Source: Mycobacterium sp. OTB74 (GTDB taxonomy: Bacteria > Actinomycetota > Actinomycetes > Mycobacteriales > Mycobacteriaceae). Taken from it: 64,000 nt of DNA. Below, in pieces: positions 46,265 to 53,920 of this stretch. Both the position numbers and the translations under genes were made by a program. The stretch is taken from contig NZ_JARXVD010000011.1 in NCBI RefSeq assembly GCF_029892685.1, positions 141,686-205,685 on the forward strand, read 5' to 3'. The notes beneath the pieces are model-generated. The model saw nothing but the letters and a program-made list of their open reading frames with translations. It searched no databases and was not told where the DNA came from. Within the stretch, counting starts at the first letter, position 1; every line of letters starts with the position of its first letter.

Positions 46265-47404
46265 ATGCGATACCCGGCTGCCGAACAACTGCTGGACGAA
46301 GCCGTAGCCGAAGCCGGTCACACCGATTTCGGTCCCGGTGATTTCCGTGACGGTCTGCAGGTTCTGCTCGAAAGTCTGGACAGTGACGGCGATCTGGGTC
46401 CGGACACCGATGCCACCGTGATCGCGGACTTGCGCCGGCGGCTGGTCAACCGGCTGCAGGTCGAGGCCTGGTATGCCGAGCACCCGGAGGTCGAAGAGGT
46501 CCAGATCGACGGACCGGTCGACATCAACGGCTTGCCGCGCACCGGGACCACCGCGCTGGCCGACATGTTGTCGCTGGACCCGCAGTTTCGGTGTCTTCGC
46601 GGGTGGGAGCAGCACCAGCCGGTGCCGCCTCCGGTGCCCGGCCAGGAAACCGGCGATCCGCGTCGGCAGGCCTATGTCCGGATGCACGATGCACGCTCGG
46701 CCGAGGCTGCCGCCATGCATCACTTCGAGATCGACGCCACTATGGAGGACACCGAGATCCTCGGGATGGCGTTCCATGGTCAGCAGATGACCCTGCCGGT
46801 GGCCGGCTACCGAAAGTGGTGGCGCCACGCCGATTTGACGCAGACCTACCAATACCATCGGCGGGTGGTGAAGCTGCTGGGCTCCCGAACCCCGCCGCAG
46901 CTGTGGCTGTTCAAGGCGCCGCACCACAAGTTCCACCTGGAGGCACTGGCGGCGGCGTATCCACAGATGCGGTTCGTGATGACTCACCGTGACCCCGCCA
47001 AGGTGGTGCCCTCGTACACCAGTTTGGTGTCGACGATCTTTCCCCCGGCGGCCGGCGAACGTGACCTACTGGCGCTGGGGGCTGAGGTCAGCGAGCACCT
47101 GCGCGAAGGGCTGGAGGCGGCCATCGCCCAGCGCGCCCGTATCGGCGAAGACCGTTTCCTGGACGTGCACCACCGTGACCTGGTGCGCGATCCGAAGGGC
47201 ACCATCCGGCGGGTCTACGACTGGCTGAACCTGGAGCTCACCGACCCGGTCGAGCAGAACATCCTGGCCTGGCAGGCCGCTAACGCCATGGGCGCCAAGG
47301 GAACCCACCGCTACTCGGCCGAGCTGTTCGGCCTCACCGTCGATCAGATCCGTTCCGATTACAACTTCTACATCCGCCACTTCGACGTGGCGGTGGAGGG
47401 ATAG
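46265..47404 (+). CDS. PAPS-dependent sulfotransferase-family protein
   Basis: A 379-residue sulfotransferase. The 5'-phosphosulfate loop is INGLPRTGTTALA near residues 84-96, and the 3'-phosphate region is FVMTHRDPAKVVPSY near residues 238-252. WLFKAPHHKFHLEAL lies just before it, as in the mycobacterial STF group. It would transfer sulfate from PAPS to a lipid or xenobiotic hydroxyl. It starts 5 bases after the epimerase stop and 5 bases before the DUF1214 gene, so it is co-transcribed. Confidence 0.85.
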   Translation: MRYPAAEQLLDEAVAEAGHTDFGPGDFRDGLQVLLESLDSDGDLGPDTDATVIADLRRRLVNRLQVEAWYAEHPEVEEVQIDGPVDINGLPRTGTTALADMLSLDPQFRCLRGWEQHQPVPPPVPGQETGDPRRQAYVRMHDARSAEAAAMHHFEIDATMEDTEILGMAFHGQQMTLPVAGYRKWWRHADLTQTYQYHRRVVKLLGSRTPPQLWLFKAPHHKFHLEALAAAYPQMRFVMTHRDPAKVVPSYTSLVSTIFPPAAGERDLLALGAEVSEHLREGLEAAIAQRARIGEDRFLDVHHRDLVRDPKGTIRRVYDWLNLELTDPVEQNILAWQAANAMGAKGTHRYSAELFGLTVDQIRSDYNFYIRHFDVAVEG

Positions 47405-47409
47405 AGTCC

Positions 47410-48606
47410 GTGACTCAACTACCCACCTGGGACGATCAGATAGAGGCGCTCAAGGGCGTCGCCGATCACCTGCTGGCCACCTGGCGGCCCGACAGCCCCA
47501 CCGAGGCTGAGGTGCAGGACATGAACAAGCTCGCGTTGTCGATCTTGGCCTGCGGGTACTTCTGCCACGTCTACACCGACACCCGCCGCCCGGTATTCAT
47601 GCCGCTGTGGAATTTCGCCTGCAACCAGGGCGGTCCCAACCCCGACTACGTCTATCTGGAAGCGCAGATCGACGGCGCGGGTGTCTACGAACTGGTGGGC
47701 CGGCGGGGCACAGTGCGATTCGTCGAGATCACCCAGCAGGCGCCCGGCATGATGAAGAGCCTCAAGAATGTCGAGGGGCGGATGAAATTCAATGCCATCA
47801 CCCACGATCTGGACGACCTCACCATCGGCGTGGACGGCTCGTTCCGCGTCCTGCTCAGTGTGCAGCGCCCCGAAGGTTACGACGGTGATTGGTGGGAGCT
47901 CAACCCCGCGGTCGGCAAGCTCTTGATGCGCAAGTGCGCATGCGACTGGAACACCGAGATCGACGCCCAGGTCGCCATCAACCGACTCGACGACGCGGGC
48001 GCGGACATGGAGCCGGCCGAGATCGCTCGGCGGTTCTCTGAGATGGGCGACTGGATCAAAGGCATGATCGATTTCGACATGGAGCTGGTCCGGTACTACC
48101 GCGAGCACCATGGCATCAACGTTCTCCTGCGCTCCCAGTGGATTCAGCAGGGCGGTGGCCTGGCCACCAAGCAGGCCTACTACGACGGCATCTACGAAAT
48201 CGATGACGACGAAGCGTTGATCGTGGAGTTTCCCGTACCCAAGGACTGCTACTACTGGCAGATCCTGGTCGCCGACGATCGGTTCTCGACGGTGGACTGG
48301 GTCAATCGCCAATCTAGTCTCAACGACGTGCAGGCCCGCGTCGATCCCGACGGCTGGTTCCGCGGTGTGGTGTCCAAACAGGATCCGGGCGTGCACAACT
48401 GGCTGGACAAGGCCGACTGGCCGTGGGGCATCCTGCAGGCCCGCTTCTACCGGTCCACCGAGTTCCCCGAGGCCACCGTGACGAAGGTTCCGCTCACCGA
48501 TGTGCTCAAGCATCTGCCCACGGGCACACCGGTTCTCACCGCGGAAGAACGTGCGGCCCAGCTGCGGTACCGGCGTACCGGTGCCCAGCTGCGCCGCATC
48601 TGGTGA
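47410..48606 (+). CDS. DUF1214-domain protein
   Basis: A 398-residue protein whose C-terminal half (DEALIVEFPVPKDCYYWQIL, then DRFSTVDWVNRQSSLN and a late DPGVHNWLD) matches the DUF1214 style common in mycobacterial lipid and sterol catabolic clusters. The function is unknown. It follows the sulfotransferase by 5 bases. The amidohydrolase remnant begins immediately after its end, suggesting a deletion of the next operon gene. Confidence 0.75.
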   Translation: MTQLPTWDDQIEALKGVADHLLATWRPDSPTEAEVQDMNKLALSILACGYFCHVYTDTRRPVFMPLWNFACNQGGPNPDYVYLEAQIDGAGVYELVGRRGTVRFVEITQQAPGMMKSLKNVEGRMKFNAITHDLDDLTIGVDGSFRVLLSVQRPEGYDGDWWELNPAVGKLLMRKCACDWNTEIDAQVAINRLDDAGADMEPAEIARRFSEMGDWIKGMIDFDMELVRYYREHHGINVLLRSQWIQQGGGLATKQAYYDGIYEIDDDEALIVEFPVPKDCYYWQILVADDRFSTVDWVNRQSSLNDVQARVDPDGWFRGVVSKQDPGVHNWLDKADWPWGILQARFYRSTEFPEATVTKVPLTDVLKHLPTGTPVLTAEERAAQLRYRRTGAQLRRIW

Positions 48607-48609
48607 ATG

Positions 48610-48808
48610 TGAGCCCGACTCCGATATCAACAAGATCACCTGGCAGAACTCCTGCCGGTTTTTCAGCTGGGACCCGTTCGCCCACACCGACTGGGCCGAT
48701 GCCACGGTGGAGGCGCTGCGCGCCAAGGCGACCGATGTCGACACCGCGATCCGGCCGCGGGCCGAATGGGCTCGCCGCTATGCCGAAAGGCAGCTCACCA
48801 AAGCATGA
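48610..48808 (+). pseudogene. C-terminal fragment of an amidohydrolase
   Basis: The frame reads ITWQNSCRFFSWDPFAHT and ATVEALRAKATDVDTAIRPR before its stop. This is the conserved C-terminal end of the amidohydrolase-2 family found in mycobacterial lipid clusters (NTCRFFDWDPF ... ALRALATDVD). No start or catalytic part is present. Together with the SDR fragment at 45168 it shows that this operon has lost genes. Confidence 0.65.
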
Positions 48809-48857
48809 TCCGAGCACGGCGCGGAATTTCCGTCGCCACGGCGGCGACGGATAAACT

Positions 48858-49532
48858 GTGAGTATCCAAAAACGACGCAGCCCCAACCCCGAAGAGCGGC
48901 GCCGCATTCTGTGTGACGCGGCGATTCAGTTGTTGGCCGATGAAGGGGCCAAGGGCCTGAGTCATCCGAAAGTGGACAGTTTCGCCGAGCTACCCAATGG
49001 CAGCGCGTCATTCTATTTCCGGACGCGGTCAGCTCTGCTGATGGCCGCGGCCGAACGCCTGGCGGAACTGGACCTGGTCGATCTGATGTCGGTGGCCGAG
49101 CCCACCGACGCACACGATGCCGAACTCTCGGCCAGCGCGCCGCGACTGGCGACCATGGTCATGCTCTCGGCAGCGGAGCCGCGTCTGAGCCGGACCAAGG
49201 CGCGCTTCGAACTGATGCTGCAAGCCAATCGCGATCCAGAGCTGGCAGAAGTGTTCCGGCACAACAGCGAGGTGTTCGCCGGGCTGCATCGCCGTGAGAT
49301 CCTCGCGCGCTCACAGCGGGGCGTGGAGCCCGAACCGCACGTGCTCGAGGAGCAGACGGTCGCCACGATGAGTTTCGTTGCGGGGGTGCAGATGCGCTTG
49401 GTCGCCGGCGACCGGTGCGTCGGTAGCGCCGAGCAGCTCGACCGGCTGCTGCGGTCGATCGCCGATGGCGTCGCCGCCGAATACCACGCGGAAGCCAAAC
49501 CGCGTCGGCAGCGCGCCGCCAAAGCCGGCTGA
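48858..49532 (+). CDS. TetR family regulator
   Basis: A 224-residue TetR-like regulator with helix-turn-helix KVDSFAELPNGSASFYFRTR around residues 38-57 and a Lys/Arg-rich C-terminus. It starts with GTG. It ends the plus-strand lipid block and probably controls it; the palindrome at 45043 is one candidate site. The ligand is unknown. Confidence 0.82.
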   Translation: MSIQKRRSPNPEERRRILCDAAIQLLADEGAKGLSHPKVDSFAELPNGSASFYFRTRSALLMAAAERLAELDLVDLMSVAEPTDAHDAELSASAPRLATMVMLSAAEPRLSRTKARFELMLQANRDPELAEVFRHNSEVFAGLHRREILARSQRGVEPEPHVLEEQTVATMSFVAGVQMRLVAGDRCVGSAEQLDRLLRSIADGVAAEYHAEAKPRRQRAAKAG

Positions 49533-49548
49533 GTTTCCTCGGGTCGCT

Positions 49549-49985
49549 GGCAACACGGCGTCATGATCGGGGTTGCCTTGGGCCGCAACGCAATCGCCTC
49601 GTTCCTTCACCAACGACAGCACCAGCTCGCAAAAATCTGAACGCCTCGCAGGGTACAGATCTACCTGCAGATCAGTCATATCCGACCCACACGACCCAAC
49701 GGCCACACTCGCATCACAAACACCGCATCCCCGCGAGCCCCAATACCGCCATCAGCAGTTCGCCGTCTAGCATGAGTCGTCCCTTAGGGTTTTAAACACC
49801 TATTTCGATAGGTCCCAAGCCCCCGAGCCCCCGGGGACCTGTAGAAACCCCAACGCTGCTGATCAGCAGCGGTACGTTTTTTGCCTCCGGAACGCGGTAG
49901 GGCCGATTTCGCAACGCGTCCCATGCCACGACCTCGCGATATTGCCCGGCGGGTTCGCAATGGTGTTCGTGCAGATCAACCGTGC
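49549..49985 (-). repeat. Dispersed repeat, copy B
   Basis: About 437 bases starting GGCAACACGGCGTCATGATC directly after the TetR gene. The hairpin zone is at 49803-49847, with a duplicated GCCCCCG in its loop. The perfect palindrome GCTGCTGATCAGCAGC follows near 49856, then CGGAACGCGGTAGGGCCG. It lacks the 30-base left end seen in copies A and C. It lies upstream of the cyclase gene in the same orientation as copy C downstream. Confidence 0.8.
49714..49773 (-). CDS. Conserved micro-ORF in repeat copy B
   Basis: It encodes MLDGELLMAVLGLAGMRCL, with AAGGGAC 6-8 bases upstream as a possible ribosome site. It is conserved in copies A and C. Translation is not proven. Confidence 0.28.
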   Translation of the reverse strand: MLDGELLMAVLGLAGMRCL

Positions 49986-50228
49986 AAGCGCCAGTAGCCG
50001 TGTGTCCCGGTGAACGAGTCCATCTGGTGGACTCAGCACCGAGGGAATTCGGCAGTGCCCTGTCGCCCGAGCACCGTCCTCGCTTCAGCCAGATCGCCCT
50101 GCGCCCCACGCTCTATCAAGGTTTCTACCAAGACGCGGTCGCAGACACGCCCCACCGCATGAGGGGTGCCGTGGTGATGGCGAAGCGGTTTGCCGGACAT
50201 CGGCGTCCTGCGGTGAAACGATATTTAC

Positions 50229-53200
50229 GTGGACGACGCCGATACCGGCCGCGGTGCGGTGACAGCAACGGAGCCCTCGTGCAGGGCGTGCGGGGCGGGG
50301 CTGTTGGCGCGCGCCAGGTTCTGCGACCAGTGTGGCGCACCGGTCACCGGGTTCGGTGGATCTGCGGAGTACAAACAGGTGACGGTGCTCTTCGCCGATG
50401 TGGTCGGCTCGATGGATATTGCCGCCGCTGTCGGCGCCGAGCGGCTGCGTGAAATCATGGCCAAGCTGGCCAATGGTTGCGCGGCGGTGGTCAAACGGTA
50501 CGGATGCACCATCGACCAGTTCACCGGTGACGGGATCATGGCGGTGTTCGGTGCCCCGGTGGCGTTGGAAGACCACGCTTTTCGCGCCTGTCTGGCGGCC
50601 TTGGGTATTCAGGAGCACGCCAAACGACTTGCCGCCGAAGTCCGTACTCGCGACGGGGTCGAACTGCGGCTGCGGGTCGGGCTCAATTCCGGGCAGGTGG
50701 TCGGCGGTGACATGGCTTCTGGCCCGTTCGGTTACACAGCGGTGGGTGAGCAGGTCGGAATGGCGCAGCGGATGGAGTCGGTCGCCCCACCGGGCGGGGT
50801 AATGCTCAGCGCGGCGACGGCGCGCTTGGTCGATGGTGCCGCAGTTCTTGACCAGCCGCAGCTCTCCCAGATCAAGGGTGCTGCCGAACCTGTCGCCGCC
50901 TACCGGCTGCTGGGCATCGAACCGCAACGTCGCATCGTCGGGCGTATGGAGTCCACACTGGTGGGCCGGCAGCGTGAAATGTCTGCGGTGCAAGCACTAT
51001 TGGATCGTGCTGTCGCTGGCCGTGGAGCCGTGGTCGGCGTGGTGGGGCCACCTGGCATCGGCAAAAGCCGTCTGGTACGGGAAATCGCGGCGATGGGTCG
51101 ATGCCGCGGCACCGACGTTTTCTCGGTGTACTGCGAGTCGCACACCAGCGAGGTGCCCTTCCACGCGATCGCCAAGCTGGTACGCAGCGCCACCGGCATC
51201 GAAGCTCTTCACGACCAGCAGGCGCGCGATCTAATCCGCGACCGCAATCCGGGCGCCGACGCCGGCGACTTGGCGCTGCTTTATGACCTGTTAGGCATCG
51301 CCGACCCCAACGCTCCCGCACCCAACATCGATCCCGACGCTCGCCGGCGACGGTTGACCGCCCTGGTCAATAACGCCTCGTTGGCACGGGCAACCCCGGT
51401 GGTCTATGTCATCGAGGACGCACACTGGATCGACGAGATCAGCGAGTCCATGCTGGCCGGATTCCTCACCGTGATTCTGCAGACACCGGCGCTTGTACTA
51501 GTCAGCTACCGCCCCGAGTACCAGGGAGTCTTGAGCCGCCAGGTCGGTGCTCAAACCATGGCCCTTGCACCGCTGAACAATTCGGAATCGGCGGCACTGG
51601 TCTCGGAGCTTGTCGGACGGGACCCTTCGGTCGGTGCACTGTGTGAGACGATTGCCACCCGAGCCGCGGGCAATCCGTTCTTTGCCGAGGAGATCGTCCG
51701 CGAACTAGCAGATCGAGGCGTGCTCAGCGGACACCACGGGGCATACGTATCGAGCGCGGATGCTGGCCAGGTCAGTGTGCCCGCCACGGTGCAGGCGACC
51801 ATCGCCGCGCGTATCGATCGTCTCGAACCAAAAGCCAAGCGCACGTTGAACGCCGCCGCGGTGGTTGGCTCCCGGTTCGAGTCGGACATGCTCACCAAGC
51901 TGGGTATCGAGCCTGTCGTTGGCGACCTGCTGGCGGCCGAGCTAATCGATCAGGTCGGCTTCAGCCGGACACCTGAGTACGCGTTCCACCACCCGCTGAT
52001 TCATGCAGTGACCTACGAATCCCAGCTCAAGTCCGATCGCGCCGGGCTGCACCAGCGCGTGGCAGGAGCCATCGAGACGCGCGGCACACCCGATGCAGAC
52101 GCAGCGCTGATCGCCGAACACCTTGAGGCCGCTGGGAATTCGTATGCCGCCTACGGCTGGCACATGCGGGCCGCAATGTGGGCCACCAACCGAGACATCG
52201 CTGCAGCCCGGCTGTCCTGGGAGCGTGCTCAAACAATCGCCGACGCACTACCCGGCGACAATCCGGACCGGACCGCGATGCGCATTGCTCCGCGCACCAT
52301 GCTGTGCGGGACCTCCTTTCGAGCCCATGTCACCGTTACCGACGACCGCTTCAATGAATTGCGCGAGTTATGTACCGCCATTGGAGACAAGGCGTCACTG
52401 GCCATCGCCATGGCAGGGCTGGTGATCGATCACGCGCATCAAGGCCGGATGCGCAAGGCGTCGCAGCTGGCTTCGGAAGTCATGGCCCTCATCGCGTCGC
52501 TCGGCGATCCGACCCTGACGATGGGGCTATCCTTCGCGGCGATCTACGCCAAGATGCAGAGCGCCGAGATGGATGATGTGCTCCGGTGGTCGCAAAAGGT
52601 CATCGACCTTGCCGACGGAGACCCAGCTAAAGGCAACATCATTATCGGATCCCCATTGGCGGCCGCCTTCGCGACACGGGCTATTGCCCGTTATGCGTTG
52701 GGCCGTCCCGGATGGCGAGACGACCTGCAGCAGGCCCTGACCCTGGCCCGCAGCGCCGATCCCATGTCCTACGCCAGGGTCGTCACCTACGCCTACCTCG
52801 TGGGAATACCGGCTGGAGTGCTGAGGCCCAACGATCGCGTGCTGCGCGAGATCGAGGATGCCCTGCGGATCGCCGAACGATCCGGCGATGACCACGCGTT
52901 GTCGAACGCGCAGATCACGCTGGGTCTCGCGCTGGTACACCGCCCAACGGATGCCGAGCATGCCCGTGGACAGAAGCTGCTGGCCGAGGTCAGCGATCAA
53001 TTTCTACGCCGGGGATACTTCCAGGGCGATTTACTACTGATCGTCCACATCTACTTAGCTCGCGAGCGGGCTCGGTGTGGAGATCGCGATGAGGCGCTAC
53101 CGCTCATGCGCGACGCCGTCGACCATCTGCTGCGCGAGGGCGTGGGCAGTGCTGCGCCGGTGGTTCTGGTGGAGACCCTGCTGGATCGCGGGACTCGCGC

Positions 53201-53420
53201 TGATGTGGCCGAAGCCGACGCCGCGATCGAGCGGTTAACGCCCGCGCCAGCTGGTGAGGGCCTGGTGTTACGCGCCATCTGGTTGCTCCGAGTCCGGGCT
53301 CTCCGAGCTCGCGCCCATGGCGACGACACCGCCTACCGCGACTATCGTGATCGCTACCGCGCCCTGGCGACAACACTTGGCTACGAGGGACACCTGGACT
53401 GGGCCCAAGCGATGCGATGA
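50229..53420 (+). CDS. Class III adenylate/guanylate cyclase fused to AAA/TPR ATPase
   Basis: A 1063-residue signalling protein starting with GTG. In order it has a zinc ribbon (CRACGAG ... CDQCGAPV, about residues 17-39) and a class III nucleotide cyclase domain (about 50-210). The cyclase metal Asp residues are in LFADVVGS and FTGDGIMAVFG. A P-loop ATPase follows (VVGPPGIGKSRL near residue 273, then YVIEDAHWIDE), and a long TPR-like C-terminus. It resembles the mycobacterial cyclase-LuxR-type ATPases but has no C-terminal DNA-binding helix-turn-helix. It stands alone between repeat copies B and C. Confidence 0.88.
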   Translation: MDDADTGRGAVTATEPSCRACGAGLLARARFCDQCGAPVTGFGGSAEYKQVTVLFADVVGSMDIAAAVGAERLREIMAKLANGCAAVVKRYGCTIDQFTGDGIMAVFGAPVALEDHAFRACLAALGIQEHAKRLAAEVRTRDGVELRLRVGLNSGQVVGGDMASGPFGYTAVGEQVGMAQRMESVAPPGGVMLSAATARLVDGAAVLDQPQLSQIKGAAEPVAAYRLLGIEPQRRIVGRMESTLVGRQREMSAVQALLDRAVAGRGAVVGVVGPPGIGKSRLVREIAAMGRCRGTDVFSVYCESHTSEVPFHAIAKLVRSATGIEALHDQQARDLIRDRNPGADAGDLALLYDLLGIADPNAPAPNIDPDARRRRLTALVNNASLARATPVVYVIEDAHWIDEISESMLAGFLTVILQTPALVLVSYRPEYQGVLSRQVGAQTMALAPLNNSESAALVSELVGRDPSVGALCETIATRAAGNPFFAEEIVRELADRGVLSGHHGAYVSSADAGQVSVPATVQATIAARIDRLEPKAKRTLNAAAVVGSRFESDMLTKLGIEPVVGDLLAAELIDQVGFSRTPEYAFHHPLIHAVTYESQLKSDRAGLHQRVAGAIETRGTPDADAALIAEHLEAAGNSYAAYGWHMRAAMWATNRDIAAARLSWERAQTIADALPGDNPDRTAMRIAPRTMLCGTSFRAHVTVTDDRFNELRELCTAIGDKASLAIAMAGLVIDHAHQGRMRKASQLASEVMALIASLGDPTLTMGLSFAAIYAKMQSAEMDDVLRWSQKVIDLADGDPAKGNIIIGSPLAAAFATRAIARYALGRPGWRDDLQQALTLARSADPMSYARVVTYAYLVGIPAGVLRPNDRVLREIEDALRIAERSGDDHALSNAQITLGLALVHRPTDAEHARGQKLLAEVSDQFLRRGYFQGDLLLIVHIYLARERARCGDRDEALPLMRDAVDHLLREGVGSAAPVVLVETLLDRGTRADVAEADAAIERLTPAPAGEGLVLRAIWLLRVRALRARAHGDDTAYRDYRDRYRALATTLGYEGHLDWAQAMR

Positions 53421-53483
53421 CGGCTGTCGCAGGGCGCGCGTAGACCGAATCCGGAACACGCCAGGTTCGAACGTCGCACGATG

Positions 53484-53790
53484 GCGGCCGCATGACCGCG
53501 CACTCAGCCACCCGGCAACACGGCGTCATGATCGGAGTTGCCTTGGGCCGCAACGCAATCGCCTCGTTCCTTCACCAACGTCAGCATCAGCTCACAAAAA
53601 TCTGAATACCCGGCCGGGCACAGATCTACCTGCGGACCAGTCACATCCGGCCCACGCCAACCATCGGCCACACTCGCATCACAAACACCGCGCCGCGGCG
53701 AGCCCAAATACCGCCATCAGCAGTTGGCCGTCTAGCATGAGTCGTCCCTTAGGGTTTTAGACACCTATTTCGATAGGTCCCGAGCCCCCG
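53484..53790 (-). repeat. Dispersed repeat, copy C (truncated into tRNA-Arg)
   Basis: It starts GCGGCCGCATGACCGCGCAC and follows copies A and B through the micro-ORF and into the first arm of the hairpin (TTTCGATAGGTCCC). Where the others go on with GCCCCCG-GGGACCTG, this copy passes at the same GCCCCCG into the tRNA-Arg gene. The repeat half and the tRNA therefore share 7 bases. Confidence 0.8.
53679..53738 (-). CDS. Conserved micro-ORF in repeat copy C
   Basis: It encodes MLDGQLLMAVFGLAAARCL, matching the micro-ORFs in copies A and B in length and stop position. Translation is not proven. Confidence 0.28.
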   Translation of the reverse strand: MLDGQLLMAVFGLAAARCL

Positions 53791-53856
53791 TAGCTCAGGG
53801 GATAGAGCACGGCTCTCCTAAAGCCGGTGTCGCAGGTTCGAATCCTGCCGGGGGCA
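53784..53856 (+). tRNA. tRNA-Arg(CCT)
   Basis: A 73-base cloverleaf. The acceptor stem GCCCCCG/CGGGGGC is perfect, the D stem is GCTC/GAGC, and the anticodon stem CGGCT/AGCCG encloses loop CTCCTAA (anticodon CCT). The T arm is GCAGG-TTCGAAT-CCTGC and the discriminator base is A; CCA is not encoded. Its 3' part from the anticodon loop onward is repeated at 63893, so it is the integration site of the element to its right, which restores the tRNA. Confidence 0.96.
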
Positions 53857-53857
53857 C
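53818..53857. repeat. attL core (40-base direct repeat)
   Basis: Begins CTAAAGCCGGTGTCGCAGG inside the anticodon loop of tRNA-Arg and ends 1 base past the tRNA. It is identical to 63893-63932; the flanking bases differ on both sides. Confidence 0.93.
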
Positions 53858-53866
53858 AGGTCAGAC

Positions 53867-53893
53867 ATGGTATCTAGTCCCGCTAGATACCAT
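53867..53893. terminator. Perfect 11-bp hairpin just inside attL
   Basis: ATGGTATCTAG pairs with CTAGATACCAT around loop TCCCG, 10 bases after the tRNA end and 11 bases before the integrase stop. It may terminate the integrase or tRNA transcript or be a recombination-protein site; no T-run follows. Confidence 0.6.
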
Positions 53894-53898
53894 CAATC

Positions 53899-53920
53899 CA
53901 TCGCTTATTCATCGCTTATG
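53899..53920. promoter_or_regulatory. Left integrase arm-type sites
   Basis: Two tandem copies of ATCGCTTAT, 42 bases from the attL core. The same tandem pair, identical over 22 bases and in the same orientation, lies at 63761-63782 near attR. This is the expected layout of tyrosine-integrase arm sites. The left pair overlaps the last codons of the integrase gene. Confidence 0.7.

Noticed and set aside
47419..48744. Long minus-strand open frame opposite the DUF1214 gene
   Set aside because: Shadow frame; the plus-strand gene is packed into an operon and matches a known family.
49311..49706. Minus-strand frame spanning TetR end and repeat copy B
   Set aside because: Its C-terminal part is TetR antisense and the frame is broken by a stop in copy A, so it is not a conserved protein.
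50085..50993. Minus-strand frame opposite the cyclase N-terminus
   Set aside because: Shadow of the cyclase gene, which has both catalytic Asp motifs on the plus strand.
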